Origin: Diphasiastrum complanatum
Taxonomy: Eukaryota > Streptophyta > Lycopodiopsida > Lycopodiales > Lycopodiaceae
Direction of reading: 5' to 3'
DNA: 64,000 nucleotides
Assembly: GCA_029204225.1 (NCBI GenBank)
Contig: CM055098.1
Span: 9,465,746-9,529,745 of the forward strand
Below are positions 10,320 to 21,757 of the stretch, one piece after another. The notes below the pieces were generated by a model, which saw nothing but the letters and a program-made list of their open reading frames with translations, ran no database searches and was not told the origin of the DNA. Both the position numbers and the translations under genes were made by a program. Numbering within the stretch: position 1 is the stretch's first letter; every line of letters begins with the position of its first letter.

Positions 10320-11290
10320 TCGTTCATTCTAAATCCACACAGCACCAAGATGCTCCCCTTCGCGCAAACTCTTCTTGAGTCGACTTACATGTAAAATCAG
10401 GTGCACTTGCGTTCCTTCCGGGAGGTCCAACTGGTAAGCCAAGGTTCCAATCTTTTTCAAGATTCGATACGATCCCCTACATATCGACGGACAATTTGTA
10501 ATGCTTGTCGGTACGCATTACACTAGAATCCTTTGAGATTTGTAAATACACTCAACCCCCCACTTGAAAGTCTCAAGGCGATCTTTTCAATTAGCATAAT
10601 GTTGATCCCTATCCTGACCTATTTATAGTTGACCTGCATGGGGATTTCATGGGTTTATGCACAAGATTCTATTCTCTATATATTGAGGTAGATATTATCT
10701 CGTCGATGACTTGGTTCAGGTTACCAGTTGAGCTCTTTTCCTCTTGCTATCACATGGCATGGCTTGGGGGCTAGATCTAGGATTGATCTAGGTTTGGTTT
10801 GGTGGTTTTTTTCCATAGTGTCTCCTGTTGTGTTTTCCTATCCTCATCTTTCCCTATTGGTCTTTACAATAGGCAAACTCAATCAAGGGTAGTTAATTCT
10901 CCCAATGAGATTGTCGTCGGGAAACATATGCTCGAAGCATTTTTTTCCATCGTCTGATTTGTTCTTTTCGTCTAGCCATCCATCTCAGGATGATAAGAAG
11001 AACTCAAGCTCAGTGTCATCTCCATTTTAGCAAACACGACCAACCAAAAGCGACTGATGAAACTTTGGATTGCGATCGTTCACAATGTTACTTTGGTAAT
11101 CTATAAAGCCAAAACACACGCTCTACAAGTATCTGAGCTATATCGGATGCTTTCGTGGTGGTCTTTACCCGAATAAACATAGCCAATTTGGTAAGATGGC
11201 CAATCATACCAAAATTGTGGTATTCTATGTTATTCATCCGAGGTAACCTCACCACGAATGCTGCCCTCCCCTAATGGTAAAGTATAAACT
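10320..11290 (-). pseudogene. Ty3/gypsy integrase core and C-terminal remnant
   Basis: On the minus strand, from 11290 downward, conceptual translation gives integrase core pieces (FGMIGHLTKLAMFIRVKTTT, ASDIAQILVERVFWLYRLPK) and then NLPLIEFAY-like residues near 10880. From about 10480 to 10330 it gives IGTLAYQLDLPEGTQVH and LHVSRLKKSL, typical of the domain before the chromodomain. Several frameshifts and stops are present. About 10540-10870 is non-coding insertion, including the inverted LTR-like piece at about 10766. With 7801-8522 it forms one decayed chromovirus. Confidence 0.6.
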
Positions 11291-12610
11291 AGGATCATAA
11301 TTATAATTCATCAATCATAACTCCACATATATATTCCATACTTGACAATAAGAGAACGTAAAAATTATTATTCTTAGAAGACATATTAGTTACTGTGAAA
11401 AAGTCATTTCCATGAGGAAAGTTCCTAACTTCAATTACTCTCATTACGATGTCTATCTAATAATTGGAATCCTCAAAACTTCCTTACTCTAGACATGGCA
11501 CAAAGTGTCATTCCAAAGTTAGGACAGTTCGAGTATCTGCTCGATCAAACTCGGGAGTGAAAAACCAATTTGAAGAAGTCTAGTGCCCCAGGAACCAACT
11601 CTTATGTGAAAAACAACAACTCCACACACAGGGCTTCGTGAGGTAGTAAGCTACATGACACCACTTTTAGATTTGTGAAAGTAACGGGCCACACTAGTTA
11701 TTAAAGTACCGCAATCAGTAATAACTAGCCATCAAATCTTTAAGAGCCTCTTAACTATTTTTGCCTCCTTGGAGTGGAGTTTTTTATTTGGAATTCACTT
11801 GATGCTTTCATGTAGACACTAATTGAGGGCAATATATAGATACATGTGTTTGTTTAAGCCTTTACTCTATGAATGTATCTCATAATGCATATGTATCTTA
11901 ACTGAATTGTTTTTGTTTGTCAATACAGTGTGATATAAATAAATATAGATAATGTATTGATAGTATATAGATAGTATATATACACCAAAACAATGTCCCA
12001 ATGCATGTTATATGCATATATAAACAATATATACAATTGTACTACTATGGACACCAATTTATATGTGTGTATAGTAGCTACATCCATACGACTACAAAAT
12101 ATACAACTACCAATCTTAGCCAAAGTATTCAAAAAGGTCGGCTGAGCATGAAAAAGCTGACTGAGTTTATAGCCAGAGGTCTTGGGCCTACCGAAAACTG
12201 TGGACACTCTTATACAAAAGATAAAAAACCAAATGTGAATGAAAAAGACAAACTGACTGTAGAATATGTAATTTTGTTAAACCTTTGACAGAAATATGGT
12301 TCACGAGTATCATGTCATATCAACGACATCAAAATCGCAAGTGACTACTCGTAGAGGTGGTGCATGTAGATTAAATTTTTGTAACGTCACTCTGCATGTT
12401 GCATCAATTGCAGAGATCTGGCACACACTTTACATTAATCACAGAGAGAGAGAGAGAGACGGAACATATTCATTATTCACTTCTTTCTAAAAATTGTATA
12501 TATTGACAAATCATTGCAGAACATTATTAATATCAATAAATAGAATACAAACAAAATACTTGTTAAGAGATCATCGTCCTAGCCTATCTGAAGCTTGCTT
12601 CCTCTTTGTC
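11291..12610. other. No recognisable gene
   Basis: AT-rich sequence with only short, dissimilar frames, ending at the microsatellite. Confidence 0.45.
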
Positions 12611-12613
12611 ATA

Positions 12614-12810
<197 letters not shown>

Positions 12811-13030
12811 TTTATTAATGTCTTTTTCATGCCAAAAGGCATATAAGACGAACAAGTACATCAAAATGGATGGCACCAAGATGGAGCAATGTCGTCAAAA
12901 CAACATAACTAAAACCAAACTAACTAAAAAGAAAAATATCTCTTCAATGCTCTAACTCTCAACCTAACTATGAACAATCTGCGTCAATGAAAGGCTCTCA
13001 CGCAAGAGGCAGTTTAACTTTAAATATAGT

Positions 13031-13610
13031 GTGTTAATCAAAGTTAATGATGAAATCAAATCCACAAGGGACCCAATATGGCCGGAAGTCAATGGCTCTT
13101 TCGAGCAAGAACTTACTAGTAGTGAGGGTTGGGTAGATATGTCTGGAAAGATGTTTCTATGCTGGGACGAAAATCATAGAACAAAGGCATGGCTTGAAGA
13201 GATAAATAAAAGATTATGTTTTGACAAGGAGAAACACATTTCTATTAAGGCTACATTTATTAATGTTTCGCCCTCAGATTCTATGCCCTTGTTGACACAT
13301 TGAATAGAATCAAAAAGTAAGTGATGTTTTGTATTGTTACTTGCCCATGAGCAATTTGTGTGATATGTTATTTACTTCATTCAGAATGTGAACTCTTTGA
13401 TTACATGCATGTTAATTATTGATAATGTCAAAACCATTCTAAAGGATGTATTATATTCGGTGAGAAAGCTAGGAGAGAGTGATGCTTCATACTTTGAAAG
13501 TAAATTCACGCCTGAAGAGTTGTCTCATGTTCATAAGGTTAGAGACCTAGAGAAAAGAAAGGGAATTTTGCCATGGTATCCACTTACATGATTCATGTTG
13601 GCGAAGATTG
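13031..13610 (+). pseudogene. Coding remnant of an unrecognised plant gene (block 1)
   Basis: Two frames (13031-13303 and 13388-13591) read like real protein rather than chance. The first holds PEVNGSFEQELTSSEGWVDM and a CWDENHRTKAWLEEINKR stretch, and the second ends with KVRDLEKRKGILPWY. The gap between them could be an intron (AG before 13388). I cannot assign a family. It probably belongs with the blocks at 13870-17900, which continue in the same direction, as one decaying multi-exon gene or DNA transposon. Confidence 0.35.
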
Positions 13611-13869
13611 TATACAATGTAAGCTTTTCCTATTCTCATACTTATAAATTTGGTCATTTATTGTTGCTAGCATGAAAAAATTGAAGATGCATGAACACTT
13701 GTTTGTCATGTTTTCATAATGAGATCCAATGAGAAGTTAATGAGCTCTTGAATAAGAAGGAGAAGACATTGACTGATCCTAAACATCAAGTTGAGGTTGA
13801 GCTGCAAATTAGGAAGAAATATGACAATCACATGAGCAAACTGTTGGGTATTGTGGCTCTCGAACACTG

Positions 13870-14197
13870 TGAGCAGTGATTCAAACTAATAACCATGAAA
13901 ACATTGGAAGAGAAAAGTTTCTCTATGGGCTTGGAGAAACTAAATGCTTTATGTTTGGCAGAACTTTCCAACGAGACAAGGTGTCAATGGGTCTCATTGT
14001 GCTTGGGTGGCCCGTGACCAGTACACTATTCCGATTGGGGACAAGATGTTCTGTATGTGGGTTGCCAAAAAAGTCTTCTATGAGGCCATTAAGATGGAGG
14101 CTTCAAAGATACTTGAGTTATGCCAGGATACAGGAGGTATTCCTTCATTTAAAAGCGAATTGTTGTCTTTTTTCTAGTCCAACAACTAAATTTTGTT
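13870..14197 (+). pseudogene. Unrecognised coding block 2, first copy of a 225-bp duplication
   Basis: The frame from 13944 encodes a WVARDQYTIPIGDKMFC stretch followed by MWVAKKVFYEAIKMEASKI and ends at a CTAG splice-like site near 14175. The part at 13973-14197 is repeated almost exactly at 15185-15409. Upstream residues (about 13740-13880) read as a coiled-coil-like charged stretch. Family unknown. Confidence 0.4.
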
Positions 14198-15184
14198 GTT
14201 GATAGATTCCATGTCTATTCTGTCTACTGGTTCTTTGCTTCTTCTTGGTTTCAGAATAGTTTCCATCTGTTACCAGGCTACGTTGGGTGTTTTCTTGATG
14301 TTTTCTTGTATTTACAATGCCCAGAATCAGGCAGAAAGGACTGGCTATCATTGTAGTTTATGTCCTGCCTGTCAGAGGACACCAAGGAAATCACATGCTC
14401 ATTTACCAAACATGCAGGTAGAAGTTCAAGAATCAAGAAACACCATTTCTTGATTCTTGGACATCCCAAGAACATCAAGCACTAGAATGTCAAGAATGTG
14501 CAGGATCTATACCACATTTCTAGCCTCTATAGTTTACTTGAATGCTAAAACCTACTTTAATCCACAAGCAAGAAGGAAATCTAATCCACTCTAGGAAAGC
14601 AAGAAAACTAATCCACTCTACTATCCACAACCACACACAAGGGATGGAAGGGCATGCTCATAACAGAATCACTCAAGAAAACAATCATGATCAAGGAGCT
14701 CAAATGATGCACCAAACTCATGGAGGCTCTTCTCATTTAGACATGGAGTAGATGCATTACACAAAAAGCTCCTCTTCTCAAAGAGGGAGTCTCTTAAATA
14801 AGCAAGAGAGCTCCTTAGGTGGCATCCTAGTGGCATTTCCACATTTCAAAAATTACAAGTGGAATAATGCTCTCCACTAGAAGTCATCGTCAAAAGGTGG
14901 CTCACTCTACTTTCTTTAAGAGGGTTCTACTTGCAATTATTACTTTGCCTAGAAATACTAGTTCCTACATGGTCATTCCATCTTTGGGAATTCACCATGA
15001 GGCTTACACAGTTTCTACTTGATAGTAGTAGCTAGTATTCCTCGGCTCTCATACTCGGCTCTCAGCCTTTGTTCTTCTTGTCTTCTCGTCTTCTCATAGA
15101 CCTCCTCGGTCTAAGGTGAGAGGTGCTCTTGGTTAGCTCGGGTTGAGTATCTTGGGGATTCGTCAGAATCAGCCAACATCCAAG
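14198..15184. mobile_element. 1-kb segment between the two 225-bp direct copies
   Basis: This segment separates two near-identical 225-bp pieces of the same coding block. It has no coding similarity. It contains a perfect 14-bp stem (CAAGAATCAAGAAA at 14427-14440, partner 14446-14459, 5-nt loop). It may be inserted DNA or the spacer of a segmental duplication. No terminal repeats of its own were seen. Confidence 0.3.
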
Positions 15185-15800
15185 GAGACAAGGTGTCAAT
15201 GGGTCTCATTGTGCTTGGGTGGCCTGTGACCAGTACGCTATTCCGATTAGGGACAAAATGTTCTGTATGTGGGTTGCCAAAAAAGTCTTCTATGAGGCTA
15301 TTAAGATGGAGGCTTCGAAGATACTTGAGTTATGCCAGGATACAGGAGGTATTCCTTCATTTAAAAGTGAATTGTTGTTTTTTTTTCTAGTCCAACAACT
15401 AAATTTTGTATGTGCTTCAAAATGTCTACAGTCAACTTCTAGCTCTTATACAAAGTACTTTACATCCATCAAGTTGAGGTATGAAGATCAACTATTCTAC
15501 TTGTTATAATCTATGATGGAACCCATCATATCCACCGATGCAGAGGAAGAGGCGTGATGTGGAGATAACTTTTAATGATAATCCAAAATCCAAAAAAAAA
15601 AATTGGTGTTTTTATTTTTATGACCGACATGTTGTGGTAATTTATGTAGATATTACTTCCAACTCAAAGCAGAGCACATTGTGGAGGAAATGCCTCAGGT
15701 CATGGATATGTGGAACCAAATCTCCACAAAGAAAGAAGTAAGTATGTGTTCAGTAAAGGCCAATCTTAGCTGAAAAGGTGGCCCGAATGAGTGATAGGTT
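15185..15800 (+). pseudogene. Unrecognised coding block 2, second copy and continuation
   Basis: Bases 15185-15409 repeat 13973-14197 with about a dozen substitutions and the same reading frame (IPIRDKMFCMWVAKKVF). Downstream, short pieces such as AEHIVEEMPQVMDMWNQI (about 15667-15720) and EKVARMSDRLGTVLGG (about 15770-15825) look coding, separated by possible short introns and frameshifts. This copy continues into block 3, so it is probably the original and the first copy a duplicate. Confidence 0.35.
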
Positions 15801-15811
15801 AGGTACTGTCC

Positions 15812-16366
15812 TTGGTGGATAGCTTTAAAGACGGAGAATGTCCTCCATTTGAGACAAGACAATACCAGTTGCATGAGAGGGTACACCTGGTTGTGGAGGA
15901 CGATGATGACGTAGCAGCCACACAAATGGCAATGAAGTCTATACTTAGAGTTGCCCCAAAAAAGTCACATGTCATTATCAAGAACAAAGGCAAAGCCATG
16001 AAACGCTTCATGGAAAGCAACAATTCTTCCAAGAGAGTCAAGAAAGGTAAGACCACCACTTACAATGCCAACATCATCATTATTGATTTGCCTTCAAGAT
16101 ATGTGGTCGATGGACTTGTTGGTGGTGAGTCCATTTGGAACAAGTGGTCCGACGGGACACTCGAAGCCTATCTAGATATATGCATGGTTGTCTTGGATGA
16201 CAGTGGTTGGGTCATCCTTATCCCCCCCCCCCCACACACACACACAGAGAGACTTCAAGTCGTTCAACGAAAGTTGGCAATCCACAAGCGTGCTGTATTG
16301 AGGGGTATAGAAAAATTTGGAAGAGGGCAGGACGACATGAATGTAAGTTGTGAGTTCAACCAATAG
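15812..16366 (+). pseudogene. Unrecognised coding block 3 (184-codon frame)
   Basis: The first part encodes FKDGECPPFETRQYQLHERV and an acidic DDDD run, then a lysine-rich stretch, then LPSRYVVDGLVGGESIWNKW and a hydrophobic segment. A C-run followed by (CA)n and GAGA (about 16222-16250) interrupts the frame, so residues after about 138 may be out of register. The start codon is arbitrary; the coding part probably begins upstream in another exon. No family recognised. Confidence 0.35.
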
Positions 16367-16615
16367 TATCTCTCGAAATATGTTACTTTCATATTTTGTT
16401 GGTTGGTACATCGTGACTTGCATATTCTGCATTTTGCGCTATTTTTCTAATCACAAATTTATTTCAATTGACGTTGAATGTGGCATTATGGCGCTCTTGA
16501 TTTGACATAGTATTGTTGTTGCTTGCATATGTATTTTATGGATGTTTACCTTCTTTCAAGGAAAGGGTTCATTCCCTTAATTGATCATGAGCGCGTTAAG
16601 AATTTTGATACATGC

Positions 16616-17030
16616 TTGTTGGACAATGACATGTGGACACACTATCTACCTCATTCAAAGTGGCCCAAAAATACAAGAAATAATATGTTGTGAGAGGTAG
16701 TGCAAAAAAAAGTGAGTATTTCATGTTATTCTTGCTCTCTGCTTTTGTCCTGAGGGTGGTGTTGTATTGTCTTGAGGGTGGCGTTGCATTGGACCTGCTT
16801 GTGGGTGCGGGCACATCAATCCTTGCTGCGCGAAAAAAAGCATGTGACATGTGACATATGGACACACTATCTACCACATTCAAAGTGGTCCAAAAATACA
16901 AGAATAATATGCATGTGAGAGGTAGTGCTATTCTGGCTCTTTGCTTTTGTCCTGAGGGTGGTGTTGCATTGGACCTGCTTGTGGGTGTGGGCACATCAAT
17001 CTTTGCTGCGTGAAAAGCAGGTGTTCATCT
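16616..17030 (+). repeat. Two tandem copies of a ~200-bp unit
   Basis: Blocks ACATGTGGACACACTATCTA, CATTCAAAGTGG, GTGAGAGGTAGTGC, TTTTGTCCTGAGGGTGG and GGGCACATCAATC occur in the same order from about 16620 and again from about 16847. The first copy also has a short internal duplication of the GAGGGTGGTGTTG piece. Function unknown. Confidence 0.75.
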
Positions 17031-17039
17031 TTTCGATAT

Positions 17040-18600
17040 GGACAATGATGAGGAATGCATATTGTGGTTAAAATAAAGCAAAGGTGAGACTTGCTTGCCA
17101 CACGATACTAATAACAATGTTCAATTATATTGGTTTAGACTCCTCTCATGCGTTTTACTCAATTGTTTTACATGTGTAATTTTGGTGCCAAACAAGGCTG
17201 TTTCGGGACCGTTAGTAGATGACACTCTTATGTTACTTGAGTTAAGCTCTGAAGCATTTGAGTTAAGTTCTCCTAGAGCCTAGTAAGTATTTCCATTTGG
17301 TACTTGGATTTTTTATGCATTACCTGGTGTGACATTGGTGTGTCTTAGTGATTTGCCCTGCTATGCTAAATCCATGGCCAGGATAATGGAGGCAATGGAA
17401 GAGGGTATCCCCGAACATGTGACGATTTAGAAACCTCATAATAAATGTCTAATTGTTGATGACAAGGCTCTAGTTGTTTTAGACGAGGACTAGCCATTAG
17501 ATGTCATTTCCTTGTCACGTTGGTATAACATTCGCTGGATGGATTTCTGTTTTTTGGATTGACACATATATTATTGTAAGAACTTTGAGATGGATCATAA
17601 AAAACTTAAGGTTGCGTCTTGTTTATATTATATAATTATTATCCATTTACGGCTTTAACTTGAACGTATTTTTAGTTTAGATCACATCACATTTCCATTG
17701 ATTAGGTTGTGATTTTCATTACAAAAGGTCATATATTTTGTTTATTTTCATTACAAAAGGTGTTATATTTTTTTACTAAGCATTGTAAAAAGGAGTTGAG
17801 AAATCGACACAAGAGGTTGAGAATAAGCTCGTGTGGTTGTGAAAACAACAATATATGCTATGAAATTAGTTTCGAGATGAGAGATCGACGAAAGAGAAAC
17901 TAGTGAGCGTTAAAAAGACAGACTTTGTTAATGCGTTCTTTGTGGACCTATGGGGATATCAACATAGCAGTTGAAAAAGGTGCTAATCTAAATTTTCCAT
18001 TTACCAATTAAGTTGTTTTGTTTTGTTTTGCATGAGAGTTAGAACAAAAATGTCCTTTCTATGGAGGGAAAATTGAAAGTTATAATCTCATAAATGTGTA
18101 AGGTTCCTTGTTAGCACATGAGAGAAAACCTACAAATATGTAAGATCTTTTTTTTTCTTATTTGCAACATTTATATGATAGAAGTTTTTGTAGTATATAT
18201 CTTTCTCCAAATGCACAAACTTCTTGATAAGCCTCATAAAAAACCAACAAATACAAATAGGAAATTTGTTTAAATTACATTTATCATTTTTTTCATGTAT
18301 TTGTAGTTTTTTAATGATTCAAAATCAACCAATTTTAGGTATAAATTTCGAGTTTAAAAGGTTCTATTCTACCCTATATTTGATTTCATGAAAACCTTGT
18401 GGGTTTTTTATCAGGTTTGTTTTAAACTTTTACTGGTGGGCGTAGAAGGCCTCCAAATGCAAGCTTCCTCATCACCTTGGTCATAAAAGATATAGCTCTA
18501 GCATTGATATTATTTCAAGATTTGATGTCATCAACAAGAGGATAAACTCCAACCACCTATGATATGGTGTAGACATGGTGTTTGGGCATGGTATCATCTC
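17040..18600. other. Decayed sequence with minor coding-like pieces
   Basis: A possible coding piece (VPNKAVSGPLVDDTLMLLEL, about 17185-17250) precedes another (RIMEAMEEGIPEHV, about 17380-17420). The rest is AT-rich with no recognisable feature. Confidence 0.35.
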
Positions 18601-18639
18601 GAGTTAGTCATCAATTAACAAGCTAGGCGTAAACTTGCT

Positions 18640-19230
18640 CTAGCTGTCTTTGACAAGTTCAAGATTGCAAGGGAGGTCCAATTTTCTACAAAGGTCAAGT
18701 GCTTGAGGAGTGACAATGGTGGTGAGTACATTTCTACCAAGTTCAAAGCATTTTGTGATGCAAATGGGATCAAGAGGGAGTACACAAGCCCAAGGACACC
18801 ACAACAAAATGGAGTGGCCGAGAGGAAGAATAGAACCTTATATGAAGGAGCCAGAGCCATGAGGTTAGGTGCAAATCTTCCTAAATCCTTTTGGGATCAA
18901 GCTTTGTTGTGTGCCAATTTTCTATGCAATAGATGGCCGAGTGTGGTATTGGATGAAAAAACCCCTGTGTCAAGTTTTTCAAAAAAATTGGATACATTTG
19001 CTATATTAACATAACTCTTGATGATAGGACAAAGGAGGATCCATCTTCAAAGAAAGGTATATTTGTTGGTTATAGTGAGGTGAGCAAGGCTTACAAAGTT
19101 TATATTTCCTTCAACTAAGAAAGTGGTCATTGGAAGAGATGTCATTTTTTATGAGGAAAGCTTTCCAAAAGTTTCTTCAAGTGGTGGTGTGGATGTTGGA
19201 TCTAACATTCTTGATTTTGACATTAGGGAA
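18640..19230 (+). pseudogene. Ty1/copia integrase fragment
   Basis: Translation gives KVKCLRSDNGGEYISTKF and then TPQQNGVAERKNRTL, the second half of the copia integrase catalytic core, including the Asp of the SDNGGEY motif and the Glu of AERKNR. A frameshift near 19010 is followed by GIFVGYSEVSKAYKVY and KKVVIGRDVIFYEESF, the linker to reverse transcriptase. Nothing of reverse transcriptase follows and no LTR is adjacent, so this is an isolated fragment. Confidence 0.85.
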
Positions 19231-19379
19231 AATATGGGCTCAAAATGGGCCCTTTAAAAAATTTCACTTTAGAGAGAAGCTACGTACAGAGAGAATGCGA
19301 ACGGGTAATTTTTGGTTGCTATTTTTCGAGTCTCCGGCCTTGCTCGATGTTCTGCTATGGTTAACATCAGACATTAGTT

Positions 19380-20050
19380 AGTTAAGCATGAGAAGTAATA
19401 ACTTCTCTACATGCACGTTTCTAAATTTGGAGCTAGAGCTTTAAGAGTATCATTGTAAATCTTGGTGTGCTATTTGCCAAAAACTGAAGCGAGAGTACAA
19501 TGAGCACTTTTGAAGTCTTTGTTTGCTTACAGTGTAATATGAGGCAGGACGATTTTTCAGCACGACATAGACATTACAAAAGTAAGGTACACTAGATCTA
19601 TTCAATTTGACTTATTGTAGACTAATCAAACGTTTAGTGTTCAATTGGAAAATCACATATGGTGGTTGGCTGCATTCCAGGTATACTTTTCATTTTTCAA
19701 TATTCTTTTCAAGTATTGTAATAAACATTGAATACATTGTCTTTTTTTATTAACGTGTCATGCATTACTTGCTTCTCTATAGGTCTTAAAAGATGACCAT
19801 AAAATACTTTTATGGATATTTTCATGTACAAATAATGTATAACTCGTATGATATATACAAATTTCATTATTTACAAAATTCTTCAAATAATGCAAGGGAT
19901 GCATCCGATCCCTTGCGAAGACCTCCATGTCTTATAACAAAGGAATCTACTTCGATGGTATTTTGCAAAGAAGAGTAAAAAGAGAGATATTTAGATTGAA
20001 AGGTGAAAATCACAATTACAAAAAGCTAAACAATAACCAAAGTATAAGGT
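19380..20050. other. No recognisable gene
   Basis: AT-rich sequence between the copia fragment and the orphan minus-strand ORF. Nothing supportable was seen. Confidence 0.5.
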
Positions 20051-20051
20051 C

Positions 20052-20756
20052 TCAATCTACAAGATCATCATCATCGAGACCGACCATATTTTCTGTTGTA
20101 ATGTCATGGCCACCACTAGACTCTTCAATTCTCACTAGTTCATGATGAATCCTTGGTGGATACCTTTTCTGAAACTCCAAAAATCCTTCTTCACTCAGCA
20201 AGGTTTCAGAAAAAGCTTTGTATTTTTCCATCATGGCATCCAATGCCGCCTTGCCAGATTTCCATTTTCCATTCGTCACAATATCAATCTCGGCCTCGAT
20301 GTCATCATAATTATAATCAATAATATCTGAAAATTCTAACAATTTTTTTGAAAAAATTGAGAAGATTTCACCTTCCCTCAAATCAAAAACATCTTCAATA
20401 TCATTGAACGATACATAACTATCATTATTTATAATATATACAGGAAGATCTAGTAATTTTTTCTCCCTAAAATGAGTTTCTGAAGATTTACAATCAAACA
20501 AAATTATTGAGTGACAAGTAGTCTGCTCAAATTCAGAAGCCATTTCAACTTCAGCTTCAACACCTTTATCTACGTCATCCTCCTCTATATCCATTTGAAC
20601 AGATGAAGGGATGGTAGGTAAACCTAATGAAGATGAACCAACAGACTCATCTTTTGGTACTTCAACAGAGATAAAAAATAAACTCCATGCCTTTTCTAAG
20701 AAGATGACATTTTCTATCGTGAATACTACATTAGGTAATTTTTTTGAAGATGTCAT
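20052..20756 (-). CDS. Intact orphan ORF, acidic 234-residue protein
   Basis: An uninterrupted minus-strand frame from ATG 20756 to stop 20052, long for this AT-rich, stop-rich region. The protein is acidic, with two Asp/Glu clusters (IEEDDVDKGVEAEVEM near residue 57 and a DDDD end), a middle region rich in Phe/Ile, and a helical charged segment (KAALDAMMEKYKAF). No signal peptide, membrane segment or zinc motif was seen. I do not recognise the family. A second minus-strand frame (20973-20785) lies upstream and could be a preceding exon. It lies 1 kb from the H3-like gene copy on the opposite strand, so the two may belong to one element. Confidence 0.45.
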   Translation of the reverse strand: MTSSKKLPNVVFTIENVIFLEKAWSLFFISVEVPKDESVGSSSLGLPTIPSSVQMDIEEDDVDKGVEAEVEMASEFEQTTCHSIILFDCKSSETHFREKKLLDLPVYIINNDSYVSFNDIEDVFDLREGEIFSIFSKKLLEFSDIIDYNYDDIEAEIDIVTNGKWKSGKAALDAMMEKYKAFSETLLSEEGFLEFQKRYPPRIHHELVRIEESSGGHDITTENMVGLDDDDLVD

Positions 20757-21074
20757 GTAATTTTAAGAATTTTCTATCGTGCTTTTATTTGGAAGATGGT
20801 TGGGAATGTACAAGATGTGAAAAATAAACAAAATTACAATTGTCTATATCTATATGAGGTGTAGTAATTGCATGACCAAATTTATCAATAAGATCAACAA
20901 ACTGAAAATGATTCTCATAAACAAACTTATCTATATTGAAGGTGGAAAAGAAAAGGAAAATAAAGTAATCCATTTATTTGGGGGGGATTTCACTGCTAGC
21001 TAAGAAATCCCTCAGTTTATCCTTCGAAGATGTGGAGGTGGACATAGTACTAAATGTAAAAAACGTTAAAAAAG

Positions 21075-21350
21075 ACCGAGTATCGTTTCAACGCGTGAAG
21101 ACAAGGGTGCAACTCAAAGTAGATAAGGAATACGCATTGATTCGATATTTGAGAAAAATACAAGGATATCAATTCAACGCGCAAAGGAGAAGGATCGAGT
21201 ATACCTGTAGCCTATGGCACATTGAATCGATACTTTAAATCCAGCATGCAGGGAGATATCAGTTCAGTAAGGCCAAGTATCTGTTCAGCGCATAGACGTT
21301 GTGCACGTGAACGATGGAATGCTAATCCATGTGTTGAACCGATACACGAG
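21075..21350. repeat. Cluster of degenerate TATC-GRTTCAACGC motifs in both orientations
   Basis: Related words (TATCGTTTCAACGC, TATCAATTCAACGC, TATCAGTTCAG, TATCTGTTCAGCGC, and inverted TTGAATCGATAC and TTGAACCGATAC) occur six times within 280 bp. They begin near 21077, 21168, 21221, 21252, 21281 and 21332. One more inverted copy lies near 34845 beside the second H3-like gene. A repeated protein-binding site or decayed short repeats are both possible. Confidence 0.4.
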
Positions 21351-21757
21351 GAAGAGCAGGAGAAGAGATAACGCTGCGAGAAAAATAGATTGCAAACTGA
21401 ACAAAATATCAAACTCCCTCTTTATTTGTATATATAAGAAGGTGGGTTAAATCGCAACCATACGCTTGTCAAATTTGCAACAGATAGGTTGTGTCGCAGT
21501 ACGACGATCAATTATTTGGGTACACGTGGGCTCATTTAATAGCAATCATGAAAAAAAATTTGCCCAAGATTCCATTATTTATGGGCGCCGATTTTGACCT
21601 CCTAATGAAATGACATCTAGCACTAAAAATTAATTGAAAATTCAGTGATGTAATTAAAATTCATTATAAATTCAAAAATGTAATTAAAAAAGACTTTTAC
21701 GGATTTCCACAAGATCCTAGAATTTATGGATGCTGAAATCGAGACTGATTTGACCTA

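Noticed and set aside
13031-17430. Assignment of the unknown coding blocks to an SMC-hinge/GHKL-type chromatin protein
   Set aside because: I considered it from general composition, but no diagnostic motif could be matched, so the blocks are left unnamed.
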